NCBI RefSeq assembly: GCF_001642935.1
Contig: NZ_CP016761.1
Span: 2,294,001 to 2,358,000, forward strand
Direction: 5' to 3'
Length of the DNA: 64,000 nt
From: Fictibacillus arsenicus
Lineage (GTDB): Bacteria; Bacillota; Bacilli; Bacillales; Fictibacillaceae
The position numbers were made by a program, and so were the translations under genes. The notes below the pieces were generated by a model. The model was given only the letters and a program-made list of their open reading frames with translations, ran no database searches and was not told the origin of the DNA. Of the stretch, positions 27,001-35,256 are shown piece by piece (position 1 is the stretch's first letter; every line of letters begins with the position of its first letter).

Positions 27001-27970
27001 TATCTAGAATCGTATTAGCTACCATTTCTCCATGAAATCTTCCATTTTCTATAAAGATCTCATTAGCATTGTTTCCTGCTGCGATTACACCTGCTATGAA
27101 TAATCCTTCCACATTTGTTTCCATGGTTTCCTCAGAATAATAAGGACGTCCTGTTTTAGAATCAATGTTTACACCCATCTTTGAAATAAAATCGTGATCT
27201 GGATGATAACCGGTCATAGCAAACACAGCATGAAAAGGGAAATATTTTTCTTCATCCTTTATATCAACAAAGATTCCTTCTTCAGTAATCGCTTTGACAC
27301 AAGCGTTAAAAGTCATTTTTATGGTTCCTGCTTTTTCGCACGCTTCAAATTCTGGAAGCACCCAGGGTTTTATACTTTGAGAATACCCACTGCCTCTATA
27401 AAAAACGTGAGGGCGTGCTCCTGCTTTCTCCAGCTCCAAAGCGGCATCGATCGCAGAATTTTTACCCCCAATTACTGCAACATCCAAATCATAGTATGGG
27501 TGACCTTCTTTAAAATAATGATGAACATGAGGCAAGTCTTCTCCCTTAATGTTCATCATATTAGGATTATCATAGTAGCCAGTTGCAATAATTACATATT
27601 TTGCTTCATATTGAATTTCCTCATTTTTCCGATTAACGGCAGCTATCGTAAACGCACCATTGTTATTCTTAACTACAGATTCTGCCCTCATAAAAGTATG
27701 AATATTAAGCTTATTCCGTTTAACCACTTCTCTATAATAAGTTAACGCATGAATTCTGTTAGGTTTTCGCTGTTCATGAACAAAGGGGAAATCCCCTATT
27801 TCCAGCTTTTCGCTCGAACTAAAAAAGGTTTGATGTGTAGGATACTTATAAATCGTATTAACCACATTTCCCTTTTCTATCACACAATAGGTTATGCCTT
27901 TCTTCTGCAATGCCACTGCAGCTGCTAAGCCGCATGGACCGCCTCCAATTATGCAAACATCTATCTTCAC
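26984..27970 (-). CDS. ypdA: Bacillithiol disulfide reductase-like flavoprotein YpdA
   Basis: About 328 residues, thioredoxin-reductase-like. FAD motif IIGGGPCGLAAA at the N terminus, NADPH-binding VIGGKNSAIDAALELEKAG in the middle, and a C-terminal GLFIAGVIAAG. The CxxC of thioredoxin reductase is absent, as in YpdA/Bdr. I choose a GTG start at 27970, because the longer frame runs into the gudB terminator. Confidence 0.92.
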   Translation of the reverse strand: MKIDVCIIGGGPCGLAAAVALQKKGITYCVIEKGNVVNTIYKYPTHQTFFSSSEKLEIGDFPFVHEQRKPNRIHALTYYREVVKRNKLNIHTFMRAESVVKNNNGAFTIAAVNRKNEEIQYEAKYVIIATGYYDNPNMMNIKGEDLPHVHHYFKEGHPYYDLDVAVIGGKNSAIDAALELEKAGARPHVFYRGSGYSQSIKPWVLPEFEACEKAGTIKMTFNACVKAITEEGIFVDIKDEEKYFPFHAVFAMTGYHPDHDFISKMGVNIDSKTGRPYYSEETMETNVEGLFIAGVIAAGNNANEIFIENGRFHGEMVANTILDREKSR

Positions 27971-28014
27971 TTCTTCACCACTCCAAAAAAACGTCATGTC
28001 TTTATTTTTGCCTA

Positions 28015-28052
28015 AGAAAAAATCTCCTATCATCATATGATAGGAGATTTGC
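28015..28052 (-). terminator. gudB terminator
   Basis: AAATCTCCTATCAT/ATGATAGGAGATTT, a nearly perfect stem followed by T-run on the minus strand. Confidence 0.9.
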
Positions 28053-28098
28053 TCTTGGTTTGTAAAGAAAACCAGACCTTATGGCTAGAGGTGAATTA

Positions 28099-29382
28099 TT
28101 AAATCCAGCCTCTGAAACGGGAAGCCTCAGCCATCTTACGAACACCGACCATATAAGCCGCAAGTCTCATGTTAACTTTTCTGTTCATAGCTGTTGTATA
28201 AACCGTATCAAACGATTTAACCATCACTTTTTCAAGCTTCTCTTCAACTTCTTCTTCAGTCCAATAGTATCCTTGGTTGTTTTGAACCCATTCAAAGTAA
28301 GAAACTGTTACTCCGCCAGCACTTGCTAATACGTCAGGTACAAGCAGGACTCCTCTTTCTGATAAGATTCGAGTTGCTTCAAGAGTTGTCGGCCCATTTG
28401 CTGCCTCTACAACAATTGTTGCTTTAATCTGGTTAGCATTTTTCTCTGTAATCTGATTTTCGATCGCAGCAGGCACTAAAATATCGCAATCAAGTTCTAA
28501 CAGTTCTTGATTTGTTATTGTGTCTTTAAATAATTTAGTAACCGTACCAAAGCTGTCTCTTCTCTCAAGCAGATAATCGATATCAAGTCCTTCAGGGTCA
28601 TGAAGACCTCCATAAGCATCTGAAATCGCGATAACTTTCGCTCCAGCATCGTGCATGAATTTAGCAAGGAAGCTTCCTGCATTACCAAATCCCTGTACAA
28701 CGACGCGAGCGCCTTCAAGCTGAATACCTTTTTTTGCAGCAGCTTCTCGAATACAGATCGTAACACCTTTTGCCGTAGCTGTTTCACGTCCGTGAGATCC
28801 ACCAAGTACAAGAGGTTTGCCAGTGATAAAACCAGGTGAGTCAAACTCTCTGATTCTGCTGTATTCATCCATCATCCAAGCCATAATCTGCGAATTTGTA
28901 AATACATCAGGAGCAGGGATATCTTTTGTAGGTCCTACAAGCTGACTGATAGCTCGTACATATCCGCGGCTCAATCTTTCAAGCTCTCTGAAAGACATCG
29001 TACGCGGATCACAGATGATTCCGCCTTTACCGCCGCCGTATGGCAGATCTACAATTCCTGCTTTTAAACTCATCCAAATTGATAGCGCTTTAACTTCTGT
29101 TTCTGATACATTCGGATGAAAACGAACGCCGCCCTTTGTTGGACCAACAGCATCATTATGCTGGGCACGATATCCTGTAAAAATTGTAGTGCTTCCATCA
29201 TCCATTTTAACCGGTATGCGGACAGTAAGCATACGGATCGGTTCTTTAAGCAACTCAAAAACTTCGGAAGAATATCCTAATTTATCGAGCGCATCCGCGA
29301 TCACGGATTGCGTGGATTTGAGCACATTGTCATTTTCATGATGATTGTCGGATTTTTGGTCTGTAGTATTTTGGGCTGTCAT
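28099..29382 (-). CDS. gudB: NAD-linked glutamate dehydrogenase (GudB/RocG type)
   Basis: Oxidises glutamate to 2-oxoglutarate. From MTAQNTTDQK (427 residues, same as B. subtilis GudB): GYRAQHNDAVGPTKGGVRFHP, catalytic lysine region PYGGGKGGIICDP, and the nucleotide-binding VVQGFGNAGSF. Position beside ypdA matches B. subtilis gudB. RocG is a close paralogue and cannot be excluded by sequence alone. Confidence 0.93.
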   Translation of the reverse strand: MTAQNTTDQKSDNHHENDNVLKSTQSVIADALDKLGYSSEVFELLKEPIRMLTVRIPVKMDDGSTTIFTGYRAQHNDAVGPTKGGVRFHPNVSETEVKALSIWMSLKAGIVDLPYGGGKGGIICDPRTMSFRELERLSRGYVRAISQLVGPTKDIPAPDVFTNSQIMAWMMDEYSRIREFDSPGFITGKPLVLGGSHGRETATAKGVTICIREAAAKKGIQLEGARVVVQGFGNAGSFLAKFMHDAGAKVIAISDAYGGLHDPEGLDIDYLLERRDSFGTVTKLFKDTITNQELLELDCDILVPAAIENQITEKNANQIKATIVVEAANGPTTLEATRILSERGVLLVPDVLASAGGVTVSYFEWVQNNQGYYWTEEEVEEKLEKVMVKSFDTVYTTAMNRKVNMRLAAYMVGVRKMAEASRFRGWI

Positions 29383-29490
29383 TTGTTTACCTCCCATATT
29401 TGTCACCTCTAAAGTTTAGTCAAGCTTCAGTGACAGTATACACCTTTGCAAGACTGTTGAGAAGAAAAATTTAGTGAATTTCACCTAAAA

Positions 29491-29504
29491 AGAAAACGCT
29501 TTCT
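29491..29504 (-). promoter_or_regulatory. Candidate CcpA cre site upstream of gudB
   Basis: AGAAAACGCTTTCT is a near-symmetric match to the cre consensus (TGnAAnCGnnnnCA with end changes), about 110 nt before the gudB start. B. subtilis rocG is repressed through CcpA. Whether gudB here is carbon-regulated is inference. Confidence 0.5.
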
Positions 29505-29625
29505 TAATCACATACTGTTACGAAAATACCTAATATTCTGCCAATATACCTATAACCATTGTCTGTCGAATTTTAAAGAGATATACCCCACCATTCTTAA
29601 TACAGATGGGGTATTGATTTAATCA

Positions 29626-30543
29626 CTATTTCTTTAATGATAGCTCGATTAATTTTTCAATCATAGCAGGATAATCCATGCCTATTTCCTTAGCTGCATC
29701 TGGGAAAAGACTTGTCGGTGTCATACCAGGCAGTGTGTTCACTTCTAAAATAACAGGCTCTGTGCCATCGTAAGGAACGATAAAATCTACACGGGAATAT
29801 ACTTCGCACCCTAGAACTTCGTGAGCAATAACAGCCTGCTTCTGTAAAAGTGCCGTTGTTTCTTCATCTAATCTCGCAGGAACATAGTGTATGCTTCCAC
29901 CCTCAGCATATTTCGATTCATAATCATAATAGGCATTTTTAGGCTCAATCTCTACGACCGGCAATGCTTGCATATGGCCGTGTTCACCCATAACAGCAAC
30001 TGTTACCTCTTTCCCGCTTACAAATTGTTCTACAAGGACAGTATCATCATGCATGAATGCCTCAGCGATCCCTTTAAGAAGTTCTTCCCTGTTTTGAGCA
30101 ATTGTTAACCCTATTGTTGATCCTTCTCTATTTGGCTTAACTACAGCAGGAAAATCGAAAGATAATTCTGTCTGATCTTCTTTATAAGATTTTTTGTATA
30201 ATACCTTTTCTTTTGCTATATTAATGCCTGCTTCTTTAAAGAACTGTTTTGATTTTGCTTTATCCATTGCAATCCCTGAAGCTAAAGCCCCAGATCCTAC
30301 ATACGGGATATTCAACATATCTAAAAGTCCTTGAAGACGTCCGTCCTCACCATACTTACCGTGAAGTCCCAAAAAGACAACATCTGCTTCTATATCGAGC
30401 AACTCATGTAATCGTGATGGATGAAAATCGATACCAATAACGTCATGTCCCTTGCTTTCAAGAGCAGCAATAATTTGTTTTCCTGTAGATAGTGATACTT
30501 CCCGTTCAGCAGATACCCCGCCATATAAGACTGCAATTTTCAT
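29626..30543 (-). CDS. ddl: D-alanine-D-alanine ligase
   Basis: ATP-grasp enzyme making the D-Ala-D-Ala dipeptide of peptidoglycan. 305 residues, starting MKIAVLYGGVSAEREVSLSTG. It has VVKPNREGSTIGL, VEQFVSGKEVTVAVMG, SRVDFIV and LEVNTLPGMTPTSLFP near the C terminus. Shorter than B. subtilis Ddl, more like the DdlB type. It is not in this place in B. subtilis. Confidence 0.93.
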   Translation of the reverse strand: MKIAVLYGGVSAEREVSLSTGKQIIAALESKGHDVIGIDFHPSRLHELLDIEADVVFLGLHGKYGEDGRLQGLLDMLNIPYVGSGALASGIAMDKAKSKQFFKEAGINIAKEKVLYKKSYKEDQTELSFDFPAVVKPNREGSTIGLTIAQNREELLKGIAEAFMHDDTVLVEQFVSGKEVTVAVMGEHGHMQALPVVEIEPKNAYYDYESKYAEGGSIHYVPARLDEETTALLQKQAVIAHEVLGCEVYSRVDFIVPYDGTEPVILEVNTLPGMTPTSLFPDAAKEIGMDYPAMIEKLIELSLKK

Positions 30544-30710
30544 TAATGGTCACTCCTAGCCCAAAAGTTTATGTATTTATTATATTCCCTGACCTTTTTA
30601 CTGTTCAGCGGTTAAAAAATTATTACTAATCATAACACGATTTTTCGGAAATCAGGAAGGTGAAATATAAATGAGGACGCAGAAATTTTGCGCCCTCCTT
30701 CCTGTTTTTG

Positions 30711-31301
30711 TTATTTAAAATAACGATGAAGCTCTTTTACAGCTTCAGCCTTCATTAGTTCTTTTCCATATTCGATTACTCTATAGCTTGTAATTGTTGA
30801 GGAACTTCCGAATTCAGCAAGAATTGCAATAAATAGATCCAGATTAAGTGGTTTAACTTCTTCCTCTTCAAACTTTAAGTAAAAATGATTATTAAAAGAG
30901 AACAATCTGCCACCCTTTATTTCTAGGGAATGAAGACGATTCGCCAATAGAATTACATCTTCAAAGGATGAAAATTCATAAAAAATTTCATCATTCTCAT
31001 CCAAGGTAACTTGCATCTCTATATAATCTTCATCATATTCCTCTTCCAGATCATACTCATTGATACCTTTTGTAACAATAACAACCATACCTTGAGCAGG
31101 AAGTGAAAATACTTCAACCGCAATAGGACCGTCAGCTTTAAACCCTACCTCATCATCAGCTTCAGTCATCATATCACGGAAAAGCTGATGCACTTTCGGA
31201 ATGTCCTGCCATATTTCTTCTTTTGAAATACCACGTTCATTCAAATCATCAAAAGTTAGGAAGATCTTTATTTTATTATAGGTTAACCGTTCTACCCGCA
31301 T
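30711..31301 (-). CDS. mecB: Adaptor protein MecB (YpbH), MecA paralogue
   Basis: 196 residues: N-terminal MecA domain (MRVERLTYNKIKIFLTFDDL), an acidic linker (EYDLEEEYDEDYIEMQV), and a C-terminal ClpC-binding domain. Matches B. subtilis YpbH in length and place. It targets proteins to ClpCP. A weak hairpin (30675-30706) may end the transcript. Confidence 0.93.
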   Translation of the reverse strand: MRVERLTYNKIKIFLTFDDLNERGISKEEIWQDIPKVHQLFRDMMTEADDEVGFKADGPIAVEVFSLPAQGMVVIVTKGINEYDLEEEYDEDYIEMQVTLDENDEIFYEFSSFEDVILLANRLHSLEIKGGRLFSFNNHFYLKFEEEEVKPLNLDLFIAILAEFGSSSTITSYRVIEYGKELMKAEAVKELHRYFK

Positions 31302-31402
31302 CTCTGGTCCCCCTTACGATCGGCGCTATTATGTCTTAATTACAATATATGAGTTTGTGATAAGTTGGTGATAAACAAACAAGCCAATTATAGCGTACAT
31401 CA

Positions 31403-32314
31403 TTATTTATTTTTAAGTCTCTTAGAAATCCAGTCTTCCCATTCTGCTTTTGTGCTGCCGATTAACAGATCACTATATGTCCCCCTAACTTCTGAAGACA
31501 GGTGGCTTACAGCAGATCCACCCACTCCAAAAGAAGTTTCAGGGAACTTCCCAAGAAGATTTTCAGCCCATCTTAATGTTTTTGTTGCTGGCTCCACTAT
31601 GGTACACGATAAAAATACCATCCTAGGTTCTACTTCTTTTATTACAACCTCAAAATCTTTCTCTGGAATTCCGTGACCCAAATAGATCACTTCGAACCCT
31701 TTCCTTCTTAAAAACAGCGTAAACATCTGGAGACCTAATTCATGTTCCTCGTCTATACCGCAGCCTGCAATAACCTTAGGCAAATACGGGTCTGAAGGAA
31801 GCCATTGCATAAGTTGTCCTATTTTAGTCCGTAAAAAGGATGAAGTAAAGTGTTCGTGAGCAACTGTTATTTTTTGATCTTCCCAAAGATGGCCTACCTG
31901 TACTAATAATGTACCCAAAATATCAATTATGACTTTTTCCAAATTATACATGCTGAATGCCTGACTTAATAGATCGTTAGCTTTCTTTTCCTGAAATGAA
32001 AGCAAAGCATCTAAAATCATATTAGACATTTCAGCAGCACGATCAGTATTTTCAATTGAAAAAGGTGCAGGTTCTTTATAGAGTTCCCCATTCTGGGCAA
32101 CGTCGACCGCTTGGCTAATTGTGAATCCTTGATTAACTTTATTCACTAGCCATTTTAATATGTATACTTGTTCATCGGTATATAATCGGTGTCCAGCTTC
32201 ATTCCGATGAGGCTGAACAATAGAATAGCGTCTTTCCCAGGCTCTAAGTGTACCAGCTTGTATGCCGAGCATTTTGGAGACCGCTTTAATGTTGTACTTC
32301 CCTTCACAAGACAT
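31403..32314 (-). CDS. MerR-type regulator with B12-binding domain, CarH/LitR-like
   Basis: 303 residues: N-terminal MerR helix-turn-helix (YNIKAVSKMLGIQAGTLRAWERRY), helical cap domain, and C-terminal B12-binding Rossmann domain. The cap keeps W-x9-EH (W.EDQKITVAH.EH) and the B12 domain keeps ExHxxG (EEHELG, lower-ligand histidine). Both are features of light-sensing adenosylcobalamin repressors CarH/LitR. No carotenoid gene is nearby, so the target is unknown. Start chosen at MSCEGKY after GGAGGAAG. Confidence 0.85.
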   Translation of the reverse strand: MSCEGKYNIKAVSKMLGIQAGTLRAWERRYSIVQPHRNEAGHRLYTDEQVYILKWLVNKVNQGFTISQAVDVAQNGELYKEPAPFSIENTDRAAEMSNMILDALLSFQEKKANDLLSQAFSMYNLEKVIIDILGTLLVQVGHLWEDQKITVAHEHFTSSFLRTKIGQLMQWLPSDPYLPKVIAGCGIDEEHELGLQMFTLFLRRKGFEVIYLGHGIPEKDFEVVIKEVEPRMVFLSCTIVEPATKTLRWAENLLGKFPETSFGVGGSAVSHLSSEVRGTYSDLLIGSTKAEWEDWISKRLKNK

Positions 32315-32346
32315 CTGCACTTCCTCCAAAAAATAAGTTAAGAAGA

Positions 32347-32376
32347 GTATATCTGAAAAAACATTGTACTGTAAAC
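32347..32376 (-). promoter_or_regulatory. Possible promoter of the CarH-like gene
   Basis: Minus strand TTTACA and TATACT with an 18-nt spacer in the 70-nt gap after ypbG. A short near-palindrome (TTTACAGTACAATG) overlaps the -35 and could be an autoregulatory operator. Confidence 0.4.
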
Positions 32377-32384
32377 TTTTTGCC

Positions 32385-33128
32385 TTAATTCAGAGTAATC
32401 AGATGTGCTTCACAAGGCGCTCCAAATCGAAGAGGCAAATGCGTTGCACCAAATCCGTTGCTGACTAAAAGCTTATAATATCCTTCATCGTACCATCCGC
32501 CTCTTTTGGCGATTCCTAGTGGCCCCAGCCTGATCTGGCCACCGTGTGTATGTCCTGACAGCACTAAACGAATCTGATACTCTTTCTTAATTTTCCTGGA
32601 TATATCTGGATTGTGACTAATAAGGATACGGCATGAAGAACTGCAATTCATTACGGCATCTTCCAATCTGTCTTTTCCGAAAGAAAGATCGTTTATCCCA
32701 GCAATATCAAGAACTTCATTATTTCTTTTCAAAGAAATACATGTATTATCTAAAATGATTGCACCATTATCTGATATAGTGTTCTTTAAATAATTTATAT
32801 CTACATCATAATCATTGTTTCCCCATACAAAATGAACAGGTCCAATTTTAGACAGCATCTTTATATTATCTTCCACTCTGTCCATCGGAACTCCTTTTTC
32901 CACCAAGTCCCCTCCGATAATTACAATGTCTGCTTTTTTTGCTTTTTCAACAAGTTTAATTGTAATCGTTCTTCGATGGACGTCTGAAATGAAAAAGATT
33001 TTAAAATTCTTAAAAGAAACAGGGAGTTTGTCTATGTTTACCGTATCTATACTGACACGATTTCTGTGTGCTTCAATATACATATATAGTAAAAGTGTAA
33101 ATGCAGCTAATAAAAAAATGTAAATCAT
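32385..33128 (-). CDS. ypbG: YpbG-like membrane-anchored metallophosphoesterase
   Basis: 247 residues with one N-terminal membrane helix, then a calcineurin-like fold with all metal motifs: SDVHR, GGDLVEKG, GNNDYD, SHNPD and SGHTHGGQ. Related to YaeI/YpbG phosphoesterases; the substrate is unknown. Start MIYIFLLAAF follows AGGAGGC. Confidence 0.88.
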   Translation of the reverse strand: MIYIFLLAAFTLLLYMYIEAHRNRVSIDTVNIDKLPVSFKNFKIFFISDVHRRTITIKLVEKAKKADIVIIGGDLVEKGVPMDRVEDNIKMLSKIGPVHFVWGNNDYDVDINYLKNTISDNGAIILDNTCISLKRNNEVLDIAGINDLSFGKDRLEDAVMNCSSSCRILISHNPDISRKIKKEYQIRLVLSGHTHGGQIRLGPLGIAKRGGWYDEGYYKLLVSNGFGATHLPLRFGAPCEAHLITLN

Positions 33129-33230
33129 TATTGCCTCCTGCAAATGTTTAAATGATCATACACAGAACTGTTTCAGCTCATAAATTGAATAAATGCGGCG
33201 ATAATTTTTTGAATATTTAAAAAGTATTAG

Positions 33231-33259
33231 TTGAAAAATTTGTAAATTTAACGTATGAT
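33231..33259 (+). promoter_or_regulatory. Sigma-A promoter of the 71-residue gene
   Basis: TTGAAA and TATGAT with a 17-nt spacer, about 40 nt before the start at 33300. Confidence 0.7.
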
Positions 33260-33299
33260 TATTTACAAGAATAACAAAAATTTAGAGAGGAATAACATC

Positions 33300-33515
33300 A
33301 TGACATTAACTAAATTAAAGAACAAATCTCTCGTTACTGACCTTGATTTATCATATAGCATGCGACTTGGTTTACCTATTGAAGTGTACTGCCCGGAAAC
33401 ACACCAGACCATTGCCTTTGGCAGAATAGATCACTTCTGTGAAATGACAGTAATGATACAAGGTCAGCGCCACGATAGAGATTCAGTTTTATTTTTCGGC
33501 TGTCCATGCCAGTAA
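33300..33515 (+). CDS. Small protein of unknown function, 71 residues
   Basis: Soluble, no signal peptide or membrane segment. Four cysteines: one in EVYCPETHQ, one in DHFCEM, two in the C-terminal GCPCQ. A clear promoter, an AGAGAGG ribosome site and convergent placement 4 nt from the ypbF stop support a real gene. I do not recognise the family. Metal binding through Cys/His is possible but only a guess. Confidence 0.7.
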   Translation: MTLTKLKNKSLVTDLDLSYSMRLGLPIEVYCPETHQTIAFGRIDHFCEMTVMIQGQRHDRDSVLFFGCPCQ

Positions 33516-33519
33516 CCTT

Positions 33520-33972
33520 CTATTTGTGAAAGATATTAATGTTGTATTCTTTTTTCATAAATTCAAATACGATATGCCTCTGATTCCATTGTTCCTCATC
33601 GCTCCACCATTCTTCATTTCGGTCAATAAAATCTGAACGGATCGCTTCGAAATCATCATCTGCTTTTTTGTACTTTTTTTTCATCCAAATCATTTGAAAA
33701 CTAGAGAAAATAATAAATATTGTACAGATCCAAACCATCTCATCTCCAAAAATCAGGGTTAACGGATTTTCAAAGGATGATGCATCAGGAAGTTTAAAAA
33801 AATAGAGATAAACAAAGGTAGCAATTACAACAAAGATCATTGACGATCCCCATTGATTAATTGCTTTTTTCCATCTGTCTTTTTCTGCTTTCTTTTCTAC
33901 AAGCTGGGCTAAAACGATGCTTGTCAGCTCATTAACAAAAGGCTTTATCCTCCAGTGACTCAATGCGTTCAT
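33520..33972 (-). CDS. ypbF: YpbF-like membrane protein (DUF2663 type)
   Basis: 150 residues with two membrane helices (SMIFVVIATFVYLYFF and MVWICTIFIIFSSFQMIW) flanked by charged segments. Located between ypbG and ypbE as in B. subtilis. Start at 33972 follows AGGAGG by 8 nt. Function unknown. Confidence 0.8.
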   Translation of the reverse strand: MNALSHWRIKPFVNELTSIVLAQLVEKKAEKDRWKKAINQWGSSMIFVVIATFVYLYFFKLPDASSFENPLTLIFGDEMVWICTIFIIFSSFQMIWMKKKYKKADDDFEAIRSDFIDRNEEWWSDEEQWNQRHIVFEFMKKEYNINIFHK

Positions 33973-34030
33973 ACACAAAACCTCCTGTAGAATAACTATG
34001 CCTATACAAGCAGATTCATTCTTTTTAAAA

Positions 34031-34292
34031 TGCTGTTTTGGTATACTTTGTTGCTCTTAAAAGTGGTTAATTTCCGCTCCAGGATTGTCACTTTCCGCGA
34101 GGCGTGCGGTGAGCTCCCTCGGCGCGTTGCGCCATTAGAAGTCTCACCTACAAGGAAGTTTGTATGGTCGCATGCCTTGCAAGAAGTATAATCAGTTGGC
34201 TGGCACGCAGGAGTCTCGCACCTTGCTCTCCAATCAACTTGCAATTGAAGAAATTGAAAATGACCAAAAGCACAATCATTTAGAGAAGTGCC
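34031..34292 (-). repeat. Dispersed structured repeat, copy D (intermediate type)
   Basis: Minus-oriented. Outer arms TGCTGTTTTGGTATACTTTGTTGC and a GCACAATCATTTAGAGAAG end. The inner hairpin (minus strand) pairs GGTGAG/CTCACC and GGCGC/GCGCC around AAC. About 55 nt are inserted beside it (TGCAAGGCATGCGACC, minus strand) that recall the long-type copies. It fills most of the 368-nt ypbE-ypbF gap. Confidence 0.85.
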
Positions 34293-34302
34293 TTCTAACA
34301 AA

Positions 34303-34340
34303 TAAAGACCGTCAAGAATCCATTATGTTCCTGACGGTTT
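34303..34340 (-). terminator. ypbE terminator
   Basis: AACCGTCAGGAA...TTCTTGACGGTCTTT stem directly after the ypbE stop codon. Confidence 0.75.
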
Positions 34341-34640
34341 TTATCGTTCGATCTCAACTTGCTCAACACCCTTTTTATCTTCACTATGGACCGGTGTGGA
34401 TATTTTTTGTGACCAATATTGATAAGTCACAGTCAGACCGATCAATAAAATAAAAGTAAACAGCAGAAGCCTCGTTAGCCAAAACATAGAAATTTTTCGC
34501 TGTTTCTGGTTATTCTCTTTCTTTTTTTTGACCTCTTTTTTCTTTCCATGCACTTCACTCCTGGAAGGAAGTGTACTCGTTTGAATTTCGCTTAAGTCAG
34601 CGGCTTTTATTCTAAGATTCTCTGCCTGATCTTTCTCCAT
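34341..34640 (-). CDS. ypbE: Short YpbE-like membrane protein without LysM domain
   Basis: 99 residues: Lys-rich cytoplasmic part (KKKEVKKKKENNQKQRK), one membrane helix (LLLFTFILLIGLTVTYQYW), and a short outside tail. It is where B. subtilis has ypbE, a longer protein ending in LysM. No LysM is present here, and repeat copy D begins about 50 nt after the stop. Start at ATG 34640. Confidence 0.6.
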   Translation of the reverse strand: MEKDQAENLRIKAADLSEIQTSTLPSRSEVHGKKKEVKKKKENNQKQRKISMFWLTRLLLFTFILLIGLTVTYQYWSQKISTPVHSEDKKGVEQVEIER

Positions 34641-34645
34641 TAAAG

Positions 34646-35248
34646 TCACACTCCATTCTCGGTGTCTTTTTTGCCTTTTTTATGTTCTCTGGCAATCCAG
34701 CAGCCTGAAATAAAATCAATTAAGTAATGAGCAAAAAAAGGAACCCAGATTGTTCCAGATATCTCATATAATAGCCCTAACCAAAAACTTAAAAGGGTCA
34801 CAATACTGAATAATAATGGCTTTTTAATGTACCTGACATGAAGAAGTGAAAAGATAAGGCTTGTAATAACTAAACCTAATAAAGGTTGTAAGACCCCGCG
34901 AAAAAGCCATTCCTCTGCAAATGCAATAATACCTGTCAAAATAAAGATATGAGGATATGACAGAGAACTGAAGATTTTATCATTAATCCCGCCATCATCC
35001 AAATAATGATCAGGAAGCCTTTTTTTTAATTCTATAGATAAAAATGGTAAAAACAATCCGGTTGCTCCGGCTAAAAGCAGATATTTATTCGTTAGGGGAA
35101 TATCCATATTCCACGGAAAAGAAACATCAAAGAAAAAAGCAATTCCAATAGCGATAACTAAAAATAAACCTTGTGAGATATAAACATTCACTAATAATTC
35201 TTTTGGAGTAAAATCATCAATCAACTTTCCTTCTTGGGAATTATTCAT
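34646..35248 (-). CDS. ypbD: CPBP-family intramembrane protease-like protein
   Basis: 200 residues, about six membrane segments, with the CPBP/Abi motifs EEWLFRG near residue 116, a histidine in SLLHVRY and FFAHYLIDFISG. Related to Rce1-like proteases; the substrate is unknown. Located between recS and ypbE as in B. subtilis. Confidence 0.85.
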   Translation of the reverse strand: MNNSQEGKLIDDFTPKELLVNVYISQGLFLVIAIGIAFFFDVSFPWNMDIPLTNKYLLLAGATGLFLPFLSIELKKRLPDHYLDDGGINDKIFSSLSYPHIFILTGIIAFAEEWLFRGVLQPLLGLVITSLIFSLLHVRYIKKPLLFSIVTLLSFWLGLLYEISGTIWVPFFAHYLIDFISGCWIAREHKKGKKDTENGV

Positions 35249-35256
35249 AATTGCTG

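Noticed and set aside
27194-27745. 183-residue plus-strand frame opposite ypdA
   Set aside because: It is antisense to a well-supported gene; its composition is that of a shadow frame, with no ribosome site.
34002-34453. Frames of 99 (minus) and 97 (plus) residues around repeat D
   Set aside because: They lie in the repeat and terminator, with no promoter or ribosome site and low-complexity content.
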